Positions 43,400 through 55,448 of a stretch of 64,000 nucleotides of DNA are shown piece by piece. The stretch's first letter is position 1. The number at the start of each line of letters is the position of its first letter. Made by a program: the position numbers and the translations under genes. The notes under the pieces are model-generated. The model worked only from the letters and a program-made list of their open reading frames with translations, had not been told where the DNA came from and did no database searches. Source of the DNA: Gracilariopsis chorda (Eukaryota; Rhodophyta; Florideophyceae; Gracilariales; Gracilariaceae); NCBI GenBank assembly GCA_003194525.1, contig NBIV01000062.1:1-64000 (forward strand), given 5' to 3'.

Positions 43400-44270
43400 G
43401 AGGCATACTATGCCTTACGTCACAATGAGACGGGGAGCTACAGAGGTTGGTACCCAAGGCCTTGCAGGCTCACCTCCTTTACCTAGCCCACTACTCGAGA
43501 TTAGCCAGCCATCCTCTGGATACAAAGATGTATCAGACCCTGAGGAGATACCTTTTCTAACCCTTCACAGCCAGCGATATATTGGAGACCGCAAGGACTT
43601 TTGCAGCATGCGCCAAAGCCCAAGAGACATGAGCATTGCACCAGGAGAAACTGAAATGTTTCCCAGCGGCTGTGCCTATGGAGTTCATTTGGTGGACATC
43701 CTAGGGCCATTCCCGAAATCAACCAATGGTAATCGGTTTATACTAGTTACTACAGATCGGTTCGAAAAGTTGACCCAAGCAATTCCGCTTAGATCAATAA
43801 CTGCCACGGACGTCTCCAGGCCTTCCTGGTCCATTGGATATATCCTTGTAGCCTACTGTTTTATCTTCTTACGGAGATTGGCTGTCAATTTATCTCGATG
43901 AGCACGCATGTTCGGCCTTAGGCTTAGAACTTCTCCTCACCACTGCATACCACCCTCAAACCAATAGAAAGGCCGAAATCTTCAATCAGAATTTGGCAAC
44001 CAGTTTAGTCTATTACGTGTACGAGCACCAATTAGACTGAGACAACTATGTCCACCCATTGGTCTATGGCTATAACACTCAAGTGAGTACGTGTACGGGT
44101 ACAACCCCCTTCGACCTCACGCTTACATGGGCTCCGGTGCCATATATGGTTGACCTAGAGGACTTAGACACATTTCAGCACAAAACGAGAGAAATGATTC
44201 CTGCCCAGACCAGGCGGTACTTGTGTAAGCGAACGGATTCCACACTTAAGGCTGCTTAGACCTCATTGAA
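43400..44270 (+). CDS. Integrase of element B (remnant)
   Basis: Zinc-binding region remains near 43,440-43,640. The core starts near 43,680 (GVHLVDILGPFPKSTNGNRF, then ILVTTDRFEKLTQAIPLRSI, first D). A block equal to YHPQTN.KAE lies near 43,945, then NTQVSTCTGTTPFDLTLTWA near 44,075. Confidence 0.78.
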
Positions 44271-44819
44271 AAAAGCAAAAACCCGTTAGAAGTCAGAATT
44301 CGACAAAGCCGTCTTTTTTTTGCTCCGCAGATCACCCCCAGCGATTATGTACATTTGATCTAACCACCAAAAAAAACACAAAGCCGAAGACGTCACCAAG
44401 AAGCTCTTATCTCACTCCGCTGGACCTTTGAGGGTTCTTGAAGCCAATAGCCACACGGTTGCGATCAACCGCGATGGCCTTCAGAACACCATCACCATTC
44501 ACCGAATCTCATTGGCCACATGCCTACCTTTAAGTGCCTGAATACACTCACGAACCCACCCTACATCCTAAACCCAGCCCGCCGTCCCCACTGTACTGCC
44601 GGTCTCTACCTCTACTGTCCCTCCCGACCCATCGGTTTCTGCAGATCCAAAGGGGCCTTCCCCAGATATATACGCCCCCCTGGATGACGTGCTACTACCA
44701 GAGCAACTACCAGACCCTATGGACGACACGTCGCAAACCCCCGATGCTATTTCTCCATGTATGGAGAAATGTGGCCATCTGCGGCAAATGGACTTACCCG
44801 ATTAGACCGGACTGAATCA

Positions 44820-45051
44820 CTAACGGGAATAAGGTATTGACCGCATCGTATCCGCTGAGGTGACCGACGAAGGCGATGTGCGCGACAAAGTCCAACGGTT
44901 TGGCTACGAGCCCCCAGATGCTTCTTTGCTCCCACAATCAGACATCTTCGGCACTTTTGTGGCGCGTTATTGGGCCACACCCGGCCACACGGAGCGTGAA
45001 ATTATGAAGGGGGACATCCCCGGCCACAAATTAGTGCTTACGCGTGTCTAG
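44820..45051 (+). CDS. Chromodomain at the end of element B pol (remnant)
   Basis: GIDRIVSAEVTDEGDVRDKV, then VQRFGYEPPDASLLPQ and FGTFVARYW align with IALQYRVRWHGYSARHDTWE and HFVARYC of A'. Followed by GAAGGGGGA, a possible first polypurine tract as in A'. Confidence 0.7.
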
Positions 45052-45411
45052 CTTGCCACCGTCTGATGGGAGCCTGGCCACTGGAGGAACCACCTCCCGC
45101 TTAACTTGCCACTTTCTGGCCCAGACCGGGTTCATACTAGAGTTCCGGTGACGATGTTTGATTGGGACTGCTTAAATCTCCGACGCTCTTCGGCCGTTGA
45201 GGACCAAAACCACGGGCATGATGCAGGAACGCTCACTATACAGAAATTGTGCACCAGAAGCGCAGGGACTGGTGTCGAAATTGAATTGTTGGACGCAAAA
45301 TCCGAGAGGAAGATCCTCGGTACAAGGGGGAGAACTGGCGCGCATAGACACAAAAGTGGCCTTAGGCGATCATTACAAGAGTTTACTGGAGGTGTTAAAC
45401 CCAAGGAACGA

Positions 45412-47400
45412 CTACCAGGGCAATGGTTTCGGTTGAGAGGAGCCTGTGCTGGCGCGCCTATGAGCTGGACTCTGGGCCGAATTGAACGATGCAGCACCCG
45501 AGAACTCTGTGTCCGAAAGGTTTAGGCCGAAACGGTTGTCCCCGTCCGTTGGGATGCGTTTGGAGAACACCATGGAGTTATCCTCCAAGATGGTCGCTAA
45601 CACGTCCTTGACATCTTTGTTGCGTTGAACCAGAGAGTGGTCCCATGAGGTCCGGCGAGCCAATGACTGGTCAGCACGGAGAGTTTCCAATATACCAGTG
45701 GGATCAAGCATACCAATGGACGTGCAGATTTTCTTCAGGTCATCAAACGCCATAGTAATGGCCTCAGAAAGAACCGGCGCAGGAGGAGGAGGACTGATCA
45801 AAGGAGCGGACACCGTCAAGAACGCAGAGGGTTGCAGAACCATTAGACCTATGCATACATCTGGGGCCTTGAACACGTCATCACCACCATCTGGTGCAAC
45901 TGATGGCGCAACCGACTAAGCCGGTACCAGAATCACTGTGCACTCTCGGACTGGAGGATGGAGAAAATTTTCATGGAAACCAATGGCCTGAGGATAGTAG
46001 TCTGGGCGGACTGGTGCGCCTCCTTCACAGAGACAGCCAGTATTGGTTTGCTCTGGTAAAAAAACCCATCTTCATGGCCTAGTGTGTGTCTCAGAATAGT
46101 AGAAAAGCCGTCGGTATCATAATCGAATCAAAAGAAACCAGGAGTCTGGACCCAGTCGCTCAGAAGGACATAATCAAATTAAGCCTTGGCTTCATCCAAC
46201 CCGTACTCCGTACTCCGGACGATGTTCTGCACTCCGAACTCGCAGATAAGCTTAATTAGGGGCCGGGGTCGGGGCACGAGTCGAACCTCAAAACCGGGAA
46301 GCACCCACTCATTCCAGAGGTGGTAGTGATTTTCCTGCACGTTATTTTGGACCCCGTCGCGGGTGGTATGCAGAAAGGTTTCGAGACAGAACACGGCCCA
46401 CTCAGCAAAAAGTACCTGCCAGGTCAACCAGAAGAGATGTTCAGTGAAGTCCCCTTGAAGCTGGTATATGTGGTAGGCCACGACGGACGGAGTAAAGACC
46501 ATTAGGAGGTTCGCAACGTGCCAGATTGTGGCCTCAAGACCGGCACTAAGCGGAAGCAATGAAAGATATAAGGACGACCCGTGTGATGGAGGCATATCGT
46601 AGAACTCCACCTGGTATCAACAGATGAAGTTCTTCTAGTTGGTGCGTATGGGGCCTTCTGGTTTGATCATATCATTCCAATTGGTCCGGTTGGATTTATA
46701 GTACAAGAGGTAGTATGGGGGCTTGAAGCAGATTAAACTGAAGATTGTATCACCAGGAGGAGGAAAGGCGGCCTTAGGGTCACCGTGCATGGAATAAAAA
46801 TCATCCAGAAGCTTTTTGGACTCTCATTGGTAGTCCGCCTCTTCGCCATCGCAGAGTTAAGGCATTCCCAGTGGGACCAGAGCATGGCAACGCGCTACCG
46901 AATGGGCATCAGCGAGAAGGTGAAGCTGACCGTTGTACCGGAAGTCTTCTTGGGAGTTTTTCTTCTCGCGTGCATATTTGGAAATAACAGCGAGCTATCG
47001 GGCGTCCAGATATTGGTCAGCGTATATAACAAACTCGGTGACCAAACTGCTCAGGTGAGTACCTTTATGGCCATGGCAATACGATTTATAGTTTGGTGGT
47101 ACTTGTCTCCAGGATGGGCATAAGCGCTGCCCAGGATCAAAGCCATGTTTGCCGAGTCTACGATGATAGTCGCACGATGGATGTGTCCAAAGCTGTCATA
47201 GTCTCACACGTAGCCATGAAAATCCCCATAAGCTGCCGATGCCTTGGCGTACACGCGATCAATAAGCCGGCACAGCGGACACGGCGCCAGAGGAAACCAG
47301 ATGTCCGAAATCTGAAAGACCACCGAAACGCACCAAGATCTCCCAAAGACGCAAAAATGATGGATGCAATGGGACAGTAAGGGGAGAAGAAAGCGAACAT
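45412..47400 (-). CDS. Antisense ORF of element B, relative of the A' antisense protein (remnant)
   Basis: Read leftward on the minus strand the blocks keep the order of the A' protein: VDSANMALILGSAY near 47,150; LICFKPPYYLLYYKSNRTNW near 46,740-46,690 (A' has LQLVMFSRPYDRMYWLNRRR); CWYQVEFYDMPPS near 46,620 (A' CWHNIEFFDVSPA); VFTPSVVAYH, LFAEWAVFCLETFLHTTRDG and ICEFGVQNIVRSTEYGLDEA between 46,500 and 46,180; then a helical C-terminal part near 45,860-45,500. It lies wholly between chromodomain and 3' LTR. Broken in several places. The RGG tail of A' was not seen. Confidence 0.78.
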
Positions 47401-47772
47401 AAAGAACGACGCGACGAAGGGGTAATTGTAAGTGCCCGCGAAAGCGGTCGAGAAAACTCAGAAGCACGCAGAGACCCTGGAGGACAAGGTTATCTGGAAA
47501 AAGAGGTAGTGCTGCAGGCCACCAGTGGTATGGTATCAGCCACGAGACATTTACCAGGGAAGCGACAAAATGGGCGCAAAACCGTACCGTGGCCGTAGCC
47601 CCTACGGGAGTGCGGAACAGCCATTTTTTAACCAGTAAAAAGGTGGCGGACGCTGGAATGAGCACACAAGCACAGCATACCCATCGAGGAGAAGGTCGCC
47701 AACGGGAAAGAAATGATACATCCGGTGAACAAGAAACGGATGACGAGACGTCGCATCTTAAGGAGGAAGCTC

Positions 47773-49232
47773 TGTAGAAGAATGCCCACTGGGCAGGTGA
47801 GGTAATGTGAAGGAACCGTGGGTCTGGGCTGACAGAAGTCGAGACATTGCCGGCCGAATTGTTCCACGTTGCCAAGCTGGATGCCGATGGAGGAGGTACC
47901 AGGGAACATTCCGAGTGCCAAGTTATTTTGGCTTTAGGTATTATTATGTAGAAATTTTTTTTTTAGAATAGCTTTCGGAGGTCAGAGCGCCTGGTCAACT
48001 GGTATTTGGTGCAACGCAAAATGAGTGGAAATCGCGATGATGCTACTCATAGGAGTGAAACGCAGTTGTCGTGATGGCTCTACCGTATATGGGTTGGAAC
48101 CGTACGATTTGATGCCAATGAAATGGTTTACGGCGTAACGTTTCACCTCGGAAGGTAGGAATCTAGAATGGAATGCAGGATGAGTGGACGCTTGTGCGTG
48201 TGTGCGACAGCACCATGCTGTAGTGTTATAATTTACTTCGATTGACGCCTCGGAGTGCCTGACACTGGCCCGGCCACGTGTATGGACCTGAAGAGGTGTG
48301 CACTATTGTAGGTAATTATAATAAATTATTATGGGAGTGTACCTACTTACGTGAGCGCGACTTCGTCGTCGCGCGCACTAAGTAGAGTTAACCAGAGACT
48401 TCGGTCATTCATAACTGTTCAGTTCGACCTGAGGTATCCGACTCTAGATTGTGACGTCGTTGCGCCGTGTACTCCTCCACGTGGCAGGTCACCGCGTTCG
48501 GTTTGCTCAATTCACACTCTCGGTAAACCTACAGATACTCTGTGCTATTATTGTCGTGCGACATTATCTACCGTGCGGTACTGGTACCGCTCCTGTATTG
48601 CGTAGTTCGTCCGCTACACCTCGTGCATGTGCACTCTCCGTGGGGTCTGTTTCAGCTTTCCGCACGACACACCGGTTCGTTTTTCCCCGGCTTCGGAAGG
48701 CACCCTTCACCTGGTATATTCTAAAGGGCCGCTTCGCGTGGCACAACGGTCTCCAGTTTTACCGTCTTTCGGGCTCCCACTCACCTTTCTTTATCCACCT
48801 CTGTGGCCAATCCAAAATAGCTACGGAGTTACGCGCGTGTTACGGGTATACAGAGGGCTCTGTCAATTTGTCTGCGTGCACAGGGAGCAAGGCCCCAGAC
48901 ACCTTGAGTGTGATACCCAACAGTTGGGTTTCGCACTAACCTGTATCGGTTGGCTCGAGTACCGCCGATTTCCAAATGGTAGAGACAAGTACAATCTCAT
49001 TCTTTTTGCAGCTGTACACAGCTAGTAGAAGCTAAAGGCCTCTAAGCCATCACTATCATAATCCCGACCTGTAGGAACTTGAGATAGCGCCTGCCCATTG
49101 CGCCTCGCTACCAGTTGGTGCCCCAGTCACCAATATACCCAGTGGACTGTTACCCCAGTGGCTGGGTCTCTGTCACTACTGCCTCTCGGTAGACTACTAT
49201 TCCAGTTAATTAAGGGAAGTAGTATTCTATGA
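47773..49232 (+). repeat. 3' LTR of element B
   Basis: Starts TGTAGAAGAATG after the purine-rich AAGGAGGAAGC; ends near CTATGA. The middle 48,000-48,950, absent from the 5' LTR, has open frames of up to 162 codons without a recognisable domain and an internal AATAAATTATT near 48,320. Confidence 0.78.
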
Positions 49233-50841
49233 CACGTGTGTTCGTCTAGTGTTCTCCGTTTTTACCGAACCGCTTCCGGCAAGCAAGTAGGCCCTCCTTC
49301 GGAGACTTTCGAGGTTCCTCGAATGTAATTGAACTGACCCTCAACCATACCGGTTAGTATATACGGTAAGGCGGGATACGCTTGGGCTTCACTCATGCAG
49401 AGTATGTCAGCATCATGAACGAACCAGGCTAGAAAATCAAGCACCAGAATTGGATTTTCTCCTGAAAAACGACTCAATTGAAGAGTAGTATTCATGAGAT
49501 TGATGTAATCCTAAAACTTGCCGGTACCTATTGCCGATCGAGTAGATGAGGAATCATCCAATTGATAATAACGATACGATAACAGTTTCCGGTAGAGAGA
49601 ATTCGTCGGCTTTAAATCTTTGAGTCTCAGGTGACATCTACCTTTCTTGCGACAGCAACAAACTCCTTGCGTCATTTAAGGCGCTTTAGACGTCGTTGGA
49701 CGGTACTTCCTTTTTTCATTATTGGAATCCGGTGAGTCCGACCAGGAAGCTGCGAGACGGCATTCAGAATCAGAATCTTACGAACCTGAATCAACGTAGT
49801 GAACATCCGTTTTCGGTTTACGAGCCTGTCCGTTCTTCGAGAGGCGACTTGAATCGATAGAGACGACGTCGTTTTCCCCTGACGCAGGCGCTTCTGTATA
49901 CATACGGATGTTCGGTTCCAGATTATACAGGCTCCCTTGCCAAGGTTCCAAGGCCACATGAAATTTATTGGAAAACATCTGGTACTCCTTCAAAAAGGTA
50001 CCTCAGGCACCCAGACATTCCAAACTGGAGTTTGCGTCTCAACGTGGGAGTCGAATATCTCCCGAGAAATCCCGAACTTGGGCATTTTCAACTTTTTGAC
50101 GAGGTTCATCCTCCTGTTCAGGTAGAGACACATGGGCCACTTTAGAGACGTAGATCATTCGATTACAGTCGAGCAAACTCAGCTGACTCCATACGAGCGT
50201 ATATGTACAGAACGGGCTAAAGATGCATCTATGGACGACGAGAAGGGTTTTAAGTAGCAAATGTTGCAAAGAGCTGTTATCAGGGTGGTGCTTATCATAA
50301 AGTGAGGCATAGCACTTTTACTGGGAGGGCTTATAGAGGTTTGATGTGGTTCAATGGACTATGAAGGTTTGGAATTGCTGCTGGTATGGTCACCGAGGAA
50401 AGTAGATTTCCAACAGTACTCTACACCATATGATAAAAGCAACTCTTCTCGACGCTTACTTCGGCCTAAGCCGCAAAAGGAATTCGGCCACGGGGGTGGT
50501 ACCACATGGGTTAAAACCTGTGAATGAGACGCAACCGAAAGCATTCGTCGGGTATTCCGGCCAACTTCAATGTTGTCCAAACGTTCCGGAACAGGTTTCC
50601 GCGTGCGCTGTGTACCCTGTGGAGGTGTCTCAACGGCATCAGTAGAGCCTGTCCGAGAGTTGGGAGCCGGTGGCGTCATCCTACAGTCTAGTCAGCCGAG
50701 TGTTCGGAACTTCGATGTAATCGAATCAGTGGTTTCCAAAGAACTGGGAGAACACCATGTTCTTTATAGGTTCCTCCGGAAAATTTGAAGAGCACAGTAT
50801 TAAACCAGGTGATCTAACCAATTGTAGGTAAAACGATTGTA
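49233..50841 (-). mobile_element. Gag and leader ORF remnant of Ty3/Gypsy element E
   Basis: Minus-strand FSGENPILVLDFLAWFVHDA and SEAQAYPALPYILTGM (49,262-49,470) match the gag of A almost word for word; KGRCHLRLKDLKPTNSLYRK lies near 49,620. Further right (to about 50.68 kb) decayed pieces occupy the place of the A leader ORF. Pol is absent: the remnant ends where the 3' LTR of B ends. Many breaks. Confidence 0.8.
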
Positions 50842-50854
50842 GTTCGGGATACCA
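50842..50854 (-). other. Primer-binding site of element E
   Basis: Minus strand TGGTATCCCGAAC, two bases from the LTR, as in A. Confidence 0.7.
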
Positions 50855-50856
50855 CT

Positions 50857-51796
50857 TGTGGAGCAGTATTTGTAGGCGGGAAATGCCCCCAAGGTGCTCG
50901 TGGCTTTGCTCTCTTGCGAGGTAGGCACAGTGACAGGTCCTTCCGTACCACATGGTCTTCGGATGTAAAGCTGAGCTGGCTTCCGGCTGTACCAACGAAG
51001 GTGTTACCGAGAATCAGATTACCAACTGGTCAACGTAGCGTACAGGTCGGTGTAAGCGGTGTTCTGGTCCATGGAGAATCCCGAGGGAAAAAGAAAAGAA
51101 AAAAAACCAAGGGTAAGGGTACAACTCGGTGGGTTGTGCGGAAAGCCGAAGGAAACCAGGCTGTGGGGGTGTTCCTTACTCAGCCAGCACGGGGAAAATC
51201 ATTACTGAGCCCAACGGCTATACGTTTCGCAAAATATGGTAACCAGTACGGTAAAAACAGTGAACACTTGGCGAACTCGTGGGGTTAGACAGATCAGTGG
51301 TCCTTGTTGATACTGTGCGGGAGAGTTTAACAATACCATATGCGGTGATACTCCAGGAGGGAGTTGGTGAATACGCGCAAGCGATAAACTCAGAGCCCAA
51401 TCACAGCTTAACTTTACTTCACTATGAAATGTCAAAGCCATCCTCTCTTAAGTACTATGGGTTCATAAGAAAACTAAGAATACTACTACTGTACTGTTCC
51501 AAACGTGTGGTCCACACGTGTTTTTCAATGAAAAGCATAGCCAGCCACCCCGCAACAGGACACGTGTGAATCATGCCAGCCATGAATAATGTCAATGCGC
51601 TTACCACGCGTACATGTATTCCAGATATCATAGAAATCACCTAGGAAGATTTTAGAAACACCAAATAAAGTTCATCTCAAATTTCACCCAAAATCTTCAA
51701 GGGTCCGCTCATACCTGAGTTGAACTGATGCCACGTCTGTACTGAATCAATCATGGTTTACTTTGCCTAGAGGCTATCCGCATACGCAGTGCTGTA
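50857..51796 (-). repeat. 5' LTR of element E
   Basis: About 940 bp, plus reading TGTGGAGCAG to GTGCTGTA. Matches 55,449-56,392 over its whole length, and parts of the A LTR (GCTCTCTTG block). Confidence 0.83.
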
Positions 51797-53225
51797 AAGA
51801 TACGTCCCATCTTTGACTAGCAGCATGACCGCGTCCACTTCGTTCCTTCCAAGAACACTGCTAACCTCCCTCGGCAATGCTTTAAGCATTGCGACTTTGC
51901 CCTGGTTGCGCACTCCAAGATATTCGGCCACTCGCTGTCCGAAAGCTGCTTCTAGTAGCTCCAGGGCTTCCTAGCAACTGCCTTGTCGTCGAGCACAATC
52001 TTGCAAACACACAATTAATGCTGATGGGTAGGAGGTTACTTTACTTATTCAGCAACTAACGCAGACTGCTCTAATAAACACCTAAACCTGCGACACGGCT
52101 TTGCGTTTTCTTAGAAGGCTGCTTTTGACTGGGTGCTTCTTTATATAAAACGAACGGTCACCTGATCCTTTTTAAAACCACAAAAGCCAGGAGTTGTACC
52201 CGTTTGGTTTATCAATCGACCCCTATTCTCTTCTGGTTATTTATGCTTTGATCCAGCACCATTATAACATTTTCCCAACACTATATTCTTAAAAGAGCTC
52301 ACGTAGATCGTAGAAAAACATCTTTTGACTCTTTTCTATGGCCCTTTTTGCTATTCCATCCTTCCATGTTTTTCGAAAACACTGATGAAAGACATGTTAT
52401 AGCATACGCTTATGCATAAATTAGGAGAACCACAGGCACGGATTGCACCAAGATTAGACAGCTGTGGCTCACAAAAGGTTCACTGATGCCACCAATAACA
52501 TTCGCAGTATATGCTGTTTTCAGATGTACAATGTAGGTTTATAGCTTAAACCTGCCCAGAAACTAAGAATCGTCGCCAGGAAAGCTTATATCTTTAGACA
52601 TTTGGTTGAACCCATGGCTTAAGGGTAGTCTGATTATTAAAAGAATGCATTGGAAGAAGAACAGCCTATTCAGCAGGTCGTTTTTGACCTACAGTGAATG
52701 CTTCGCAGGTTCACCGTTTTCGGAAACCAGACACAGCTCACACTCGCATCTTGGCCCTGCGACTAGACAGACCTGACCCTTTGTTTTTGTTCCTTTGCGC
52801 AGATTGTACTGTCCCTCTGACAACAGCTTGGAGGTAGGAACCCAGACTGACGTCGGAAGTTGTCAAAGCGTCACAGGATACTCCACTCAAAAACAGAATT
52901 ACGTAGTTTTCTCTCATTAATACTATCATTAAAGTTGTAGAATGCACAGCGATTTAATGCACTTGATATTGCGCTATGAATTTGTACTCGACTAGTGCAA
53001 ACCACAGAGATCTGTAAGTCGATAAGTTTGAGCGGGCAATAGCGCCCAATGGTCAGACACTAGCAAGCCCCCACGCAAATGGGCACGAACACGAAGATGA
53101 ATATGCCTAGGCTTAGGCTGAGTAGACGAGATGGCAACGATTGCGGGGCAGGCCAACGAGCCAAGCATTTTGCTTCATCTTCTATCGGTGCACAGCGGAT
53201 TTGGTAGAAAAAGCCCTACGCAAAC
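51797..53225. other. Spacer, nothing recognised
   Basis: AT-rich DNA with only short frames. It might include the 5' LTR or leader of Copia F, but I found no repeated copy of it after 57.25 kb. Confidence 0.45.
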
Positions 53226-54035
53226 ATGCCTCAACACATTCCCGACAATTCCACGGTTATGAGCTCAGCGGGGAATTTACCTGTGGAGTCTAGTGATACC
53301 TTGAATCATGCGCCAAAGTTTATAACTAACGTTAATTTAGAAGTTTGCTATCGTGATGCGCTATGCAGATGGATGAAAATGATCACACAGTTTGCAAATA
53401 TTGACAACAAGTGGAAAGCAATGGACGAAGGATTGGGTTGCATCATTTATTTGACATGTGATGAAACTGCACAAGACCTAATCCAGAAAGCCAAAGATTC
53501 GGGACTTCTTTCCCTTGCCAAAGAGCTGAACAATCCCAGATATGAAGCTTTGGTGGAGGCAGTCTTTGACCTTATTGCCAAAGACAGTCGAACGGAGTGT
53601 ATCAGGAGAAAAGTAGCTCTATTAACGGCCATTCAAAATTGCGAACGAAAACATAATGAAGAGGTTTCTTCATTTGCTATTAGACTCACTGGAGCGGTTG
53701 CACGTGATAAAAACCACACAGCTAGAATATTTGATGCCCCTACCAGATTATTTGCTATTTTTATGCTCCGGAACGCAAATTTGACGCCCGATACAATGAA
53801 TGCCCTTGTTTTCCAACTTACCGCAACGAACAACTCGCAAGAGAGGTACCATTCTGCACAGCTGACCGTTACCAAAGACGAAGCCAAAGCCTTATCCCAG
53901 TTGTTGAAAGAGAAAGTTATCAGCAGCAATCACTATAGAGCTCTAATAAATAAAACTGTCGATGTACTCAAAAAGATCCAAGATCAGAGAACTTGCAATA
54001 CACCCATGTTTACACTGGATGATGCTTCGCAATAA
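53226..54035 (+). CDS. gag: Copia F Gag
   Basis: ATG at 53,226, 269 residues uninterrupted. Blocks LCRWMKMITQFANIDNKWKA, AKDSGLLSLAKELNNPRYEA and KHNEEVSSFAIRLTGAVARD suit a Copia Gag. About 150 bases later NKCRACNEHGHWHKDREQCL gives a zinc knuckle (54,166-54,225). Confidence 0.75.
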   Translation: MPQHIPDNSTVMSSAGNLPVESSDTLNHAPKFITNVNLEVCYRDALCRWMKMITQFANIDNKWKAMDEGLGCIIYLTCDETAQDLIQKAKDSGLLSLAKELNNPRYEALVEAVFDLIAKDSRTECIRRKVALLTAIQNCERKHNEEVSSFAIRLTGAVARDKNHTARIFDAPTRLFAIFMLRNANLTPDTMNALVFQLTATNNSQERYHSAQLTVTKDEAKALSQLLKEKVISSNHYRALINKTVDVLKKIQDQRTCNTPMFTLDDASQ

Positions 54036-54318
54036 TCGTCTCAAGTTGACAGCACGCAGCCAAAGGTAGACCTTATCAGCGAGAGTGGGATAAAAAGAAC
54101 TTGGTTGACAAAGAGAAACATATCCTCTCAGAATCGACGTACAAATTTTATCAAGAAACTCAAGGAAGAGAATAAATGTCGCGCTTGTAATGAGCATGGG
54201 CATTGGCATAAGGATCGAGAACAATGCCTAGAAAAAACCTTATGAAGAACAAAAAGCCATTGCCATCGAAAAAACACCGTTTTACGTACGTTGCAGAAGG
54301 GCAAACGGAGGGCCTCCA

Positions 54319-55448
54319 ATGAGAATAGCATACGACCATTTAAGACTTGTCCCAGAAGTTCCATCAGCTCAGGAGTTAAACGAAGGCATTTTAGAAGATA
54401 TGCTAGCAGAAGATAGCCCCTCTCCAGCTATTGGAGAAGAAGAACACGGAACTGATGAAGAAGAGCATCCTGAAAGTACAGGTGTTGATCAAATTATGAA
54501 AGATGTTTCTGGTACAGCGAGCCATACAGAAGAGGTAGGGCTGGCGAAGACGACCACTGTTTCCTATTTCTTTGCTACCAACGCCACTGTAGACCTAAAA
54601 AGACATATCGAACAGACAATTGCTAAAGGACTCTCTTCAGATGAGGACGTAGAGGTTAGATCAAATTATCAACAAGTGTTGAATGACATCTACAATGCCA
54701 TTGGTGACGCACAAGTCTCCGGTAGGTAGATGTACTGCGCTCCGCAATGGATCCTGGACAAAGCGATTCAGGAAGAGCTCGAGAATACCTGGAAAGGCGC
54801 ATACGTCGAAGTTCCAGAGTCTACTGGTTCCTGCAACGCTAACGTAATCAGCTCACAAATATTGTAAAAGGTGAAGAACGATGAGAGAAATCAGAAACAT
54901 ACAAAAGGCAGGCTTTCCCCCATGTTAACAGAGATAAAGGGAAAGGGAATATACGGAACCATTCCGCAAACGCACAGTTCGATATCATTCGCATACTTCT
55001 TTCCCTCTCTGTGATCTTGAAGTTTTACGTAGGATGCATCGCTATCAAAGGAGCATACCCACAGAGTTGACTCATCAAGCGCGACCTGTATGTTAGACCA
55101 CCCCCCGAATGTAGAGGGAAATGCGGTACTCTATGTAAGCTTGTAAAACATCCTTATGGTATCAGCGAAGCCGGCAGACAGTGGGTTACAGTAATTGAAA
55201 ACTGGATCTTCACAGATGCTGGCTTCTACCGTGCGTTTGGCGTGTGTCAGCTCTACATTCGATGAAGGAAGAATAAGAAGATCAAGGTACTATTTGCAAA
55301 ACTTACAAATGATCTGCTAATTTCTGGATCCGTACACGACATACAACAATTCTTTGAGAAGATTGGGTCACGTTCCACTACTAGCAAAACAATCATCGAC
55401 CACGAAATGAATTGTAACGTCTGCACGATCCGACAAGTCAAGCAGTAT
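54319..55448 (+). CDS. Copia F pre-RT region and N-terminal RT (remnant)
   Basis: An acidic frame (54,319-54,729; EEEHGTDEEEHPEST) with LKRHIEQTIAKGLSSDEDVE leads into the RT start APQWILDKAIQEELENTWKG with NANVISS near 54,840. RT finger and palm pieces continue to 55,440 (HDIQQFFEKIGSRSTTSKTI). Protease and integrase do not lie between gag and this part. Confidence 0.65.

Larger units (their letters stand above)
38097..49232 (+). mobile_element. Ty3/Gypsy element B with both LTRs and an antisense ORF, heavily decayed
   Basis: LTRs at 38,097-38,620 and 47,773-49,232 share both ends. Between them: primer-binding site, gag, protease, RT, RNase H, integrase and chromodomain on the plus strand, then an opposite-strand ORF remnant before the 3' LTR. 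Every gene is broken many times. No target duplication is evident, so the ends may have been altered. It borders the gag remnant of element E and may have inserted into it. Confidence 0.82.

Noticed and set aside
47204-47875. 223-codon minus-strand frame
   Set aside because: Cys/Leu/Phe-rich without domain and in a different phase from the blocks that match the A' antisense protein; it runs into the 3' LTR of B. Likely a chance frame.
48451-49025. Frames of 132-162 codons in the 3' LTR of element B
   Set aside because: Several phases are open at once, with no conserved motif; probably composition.
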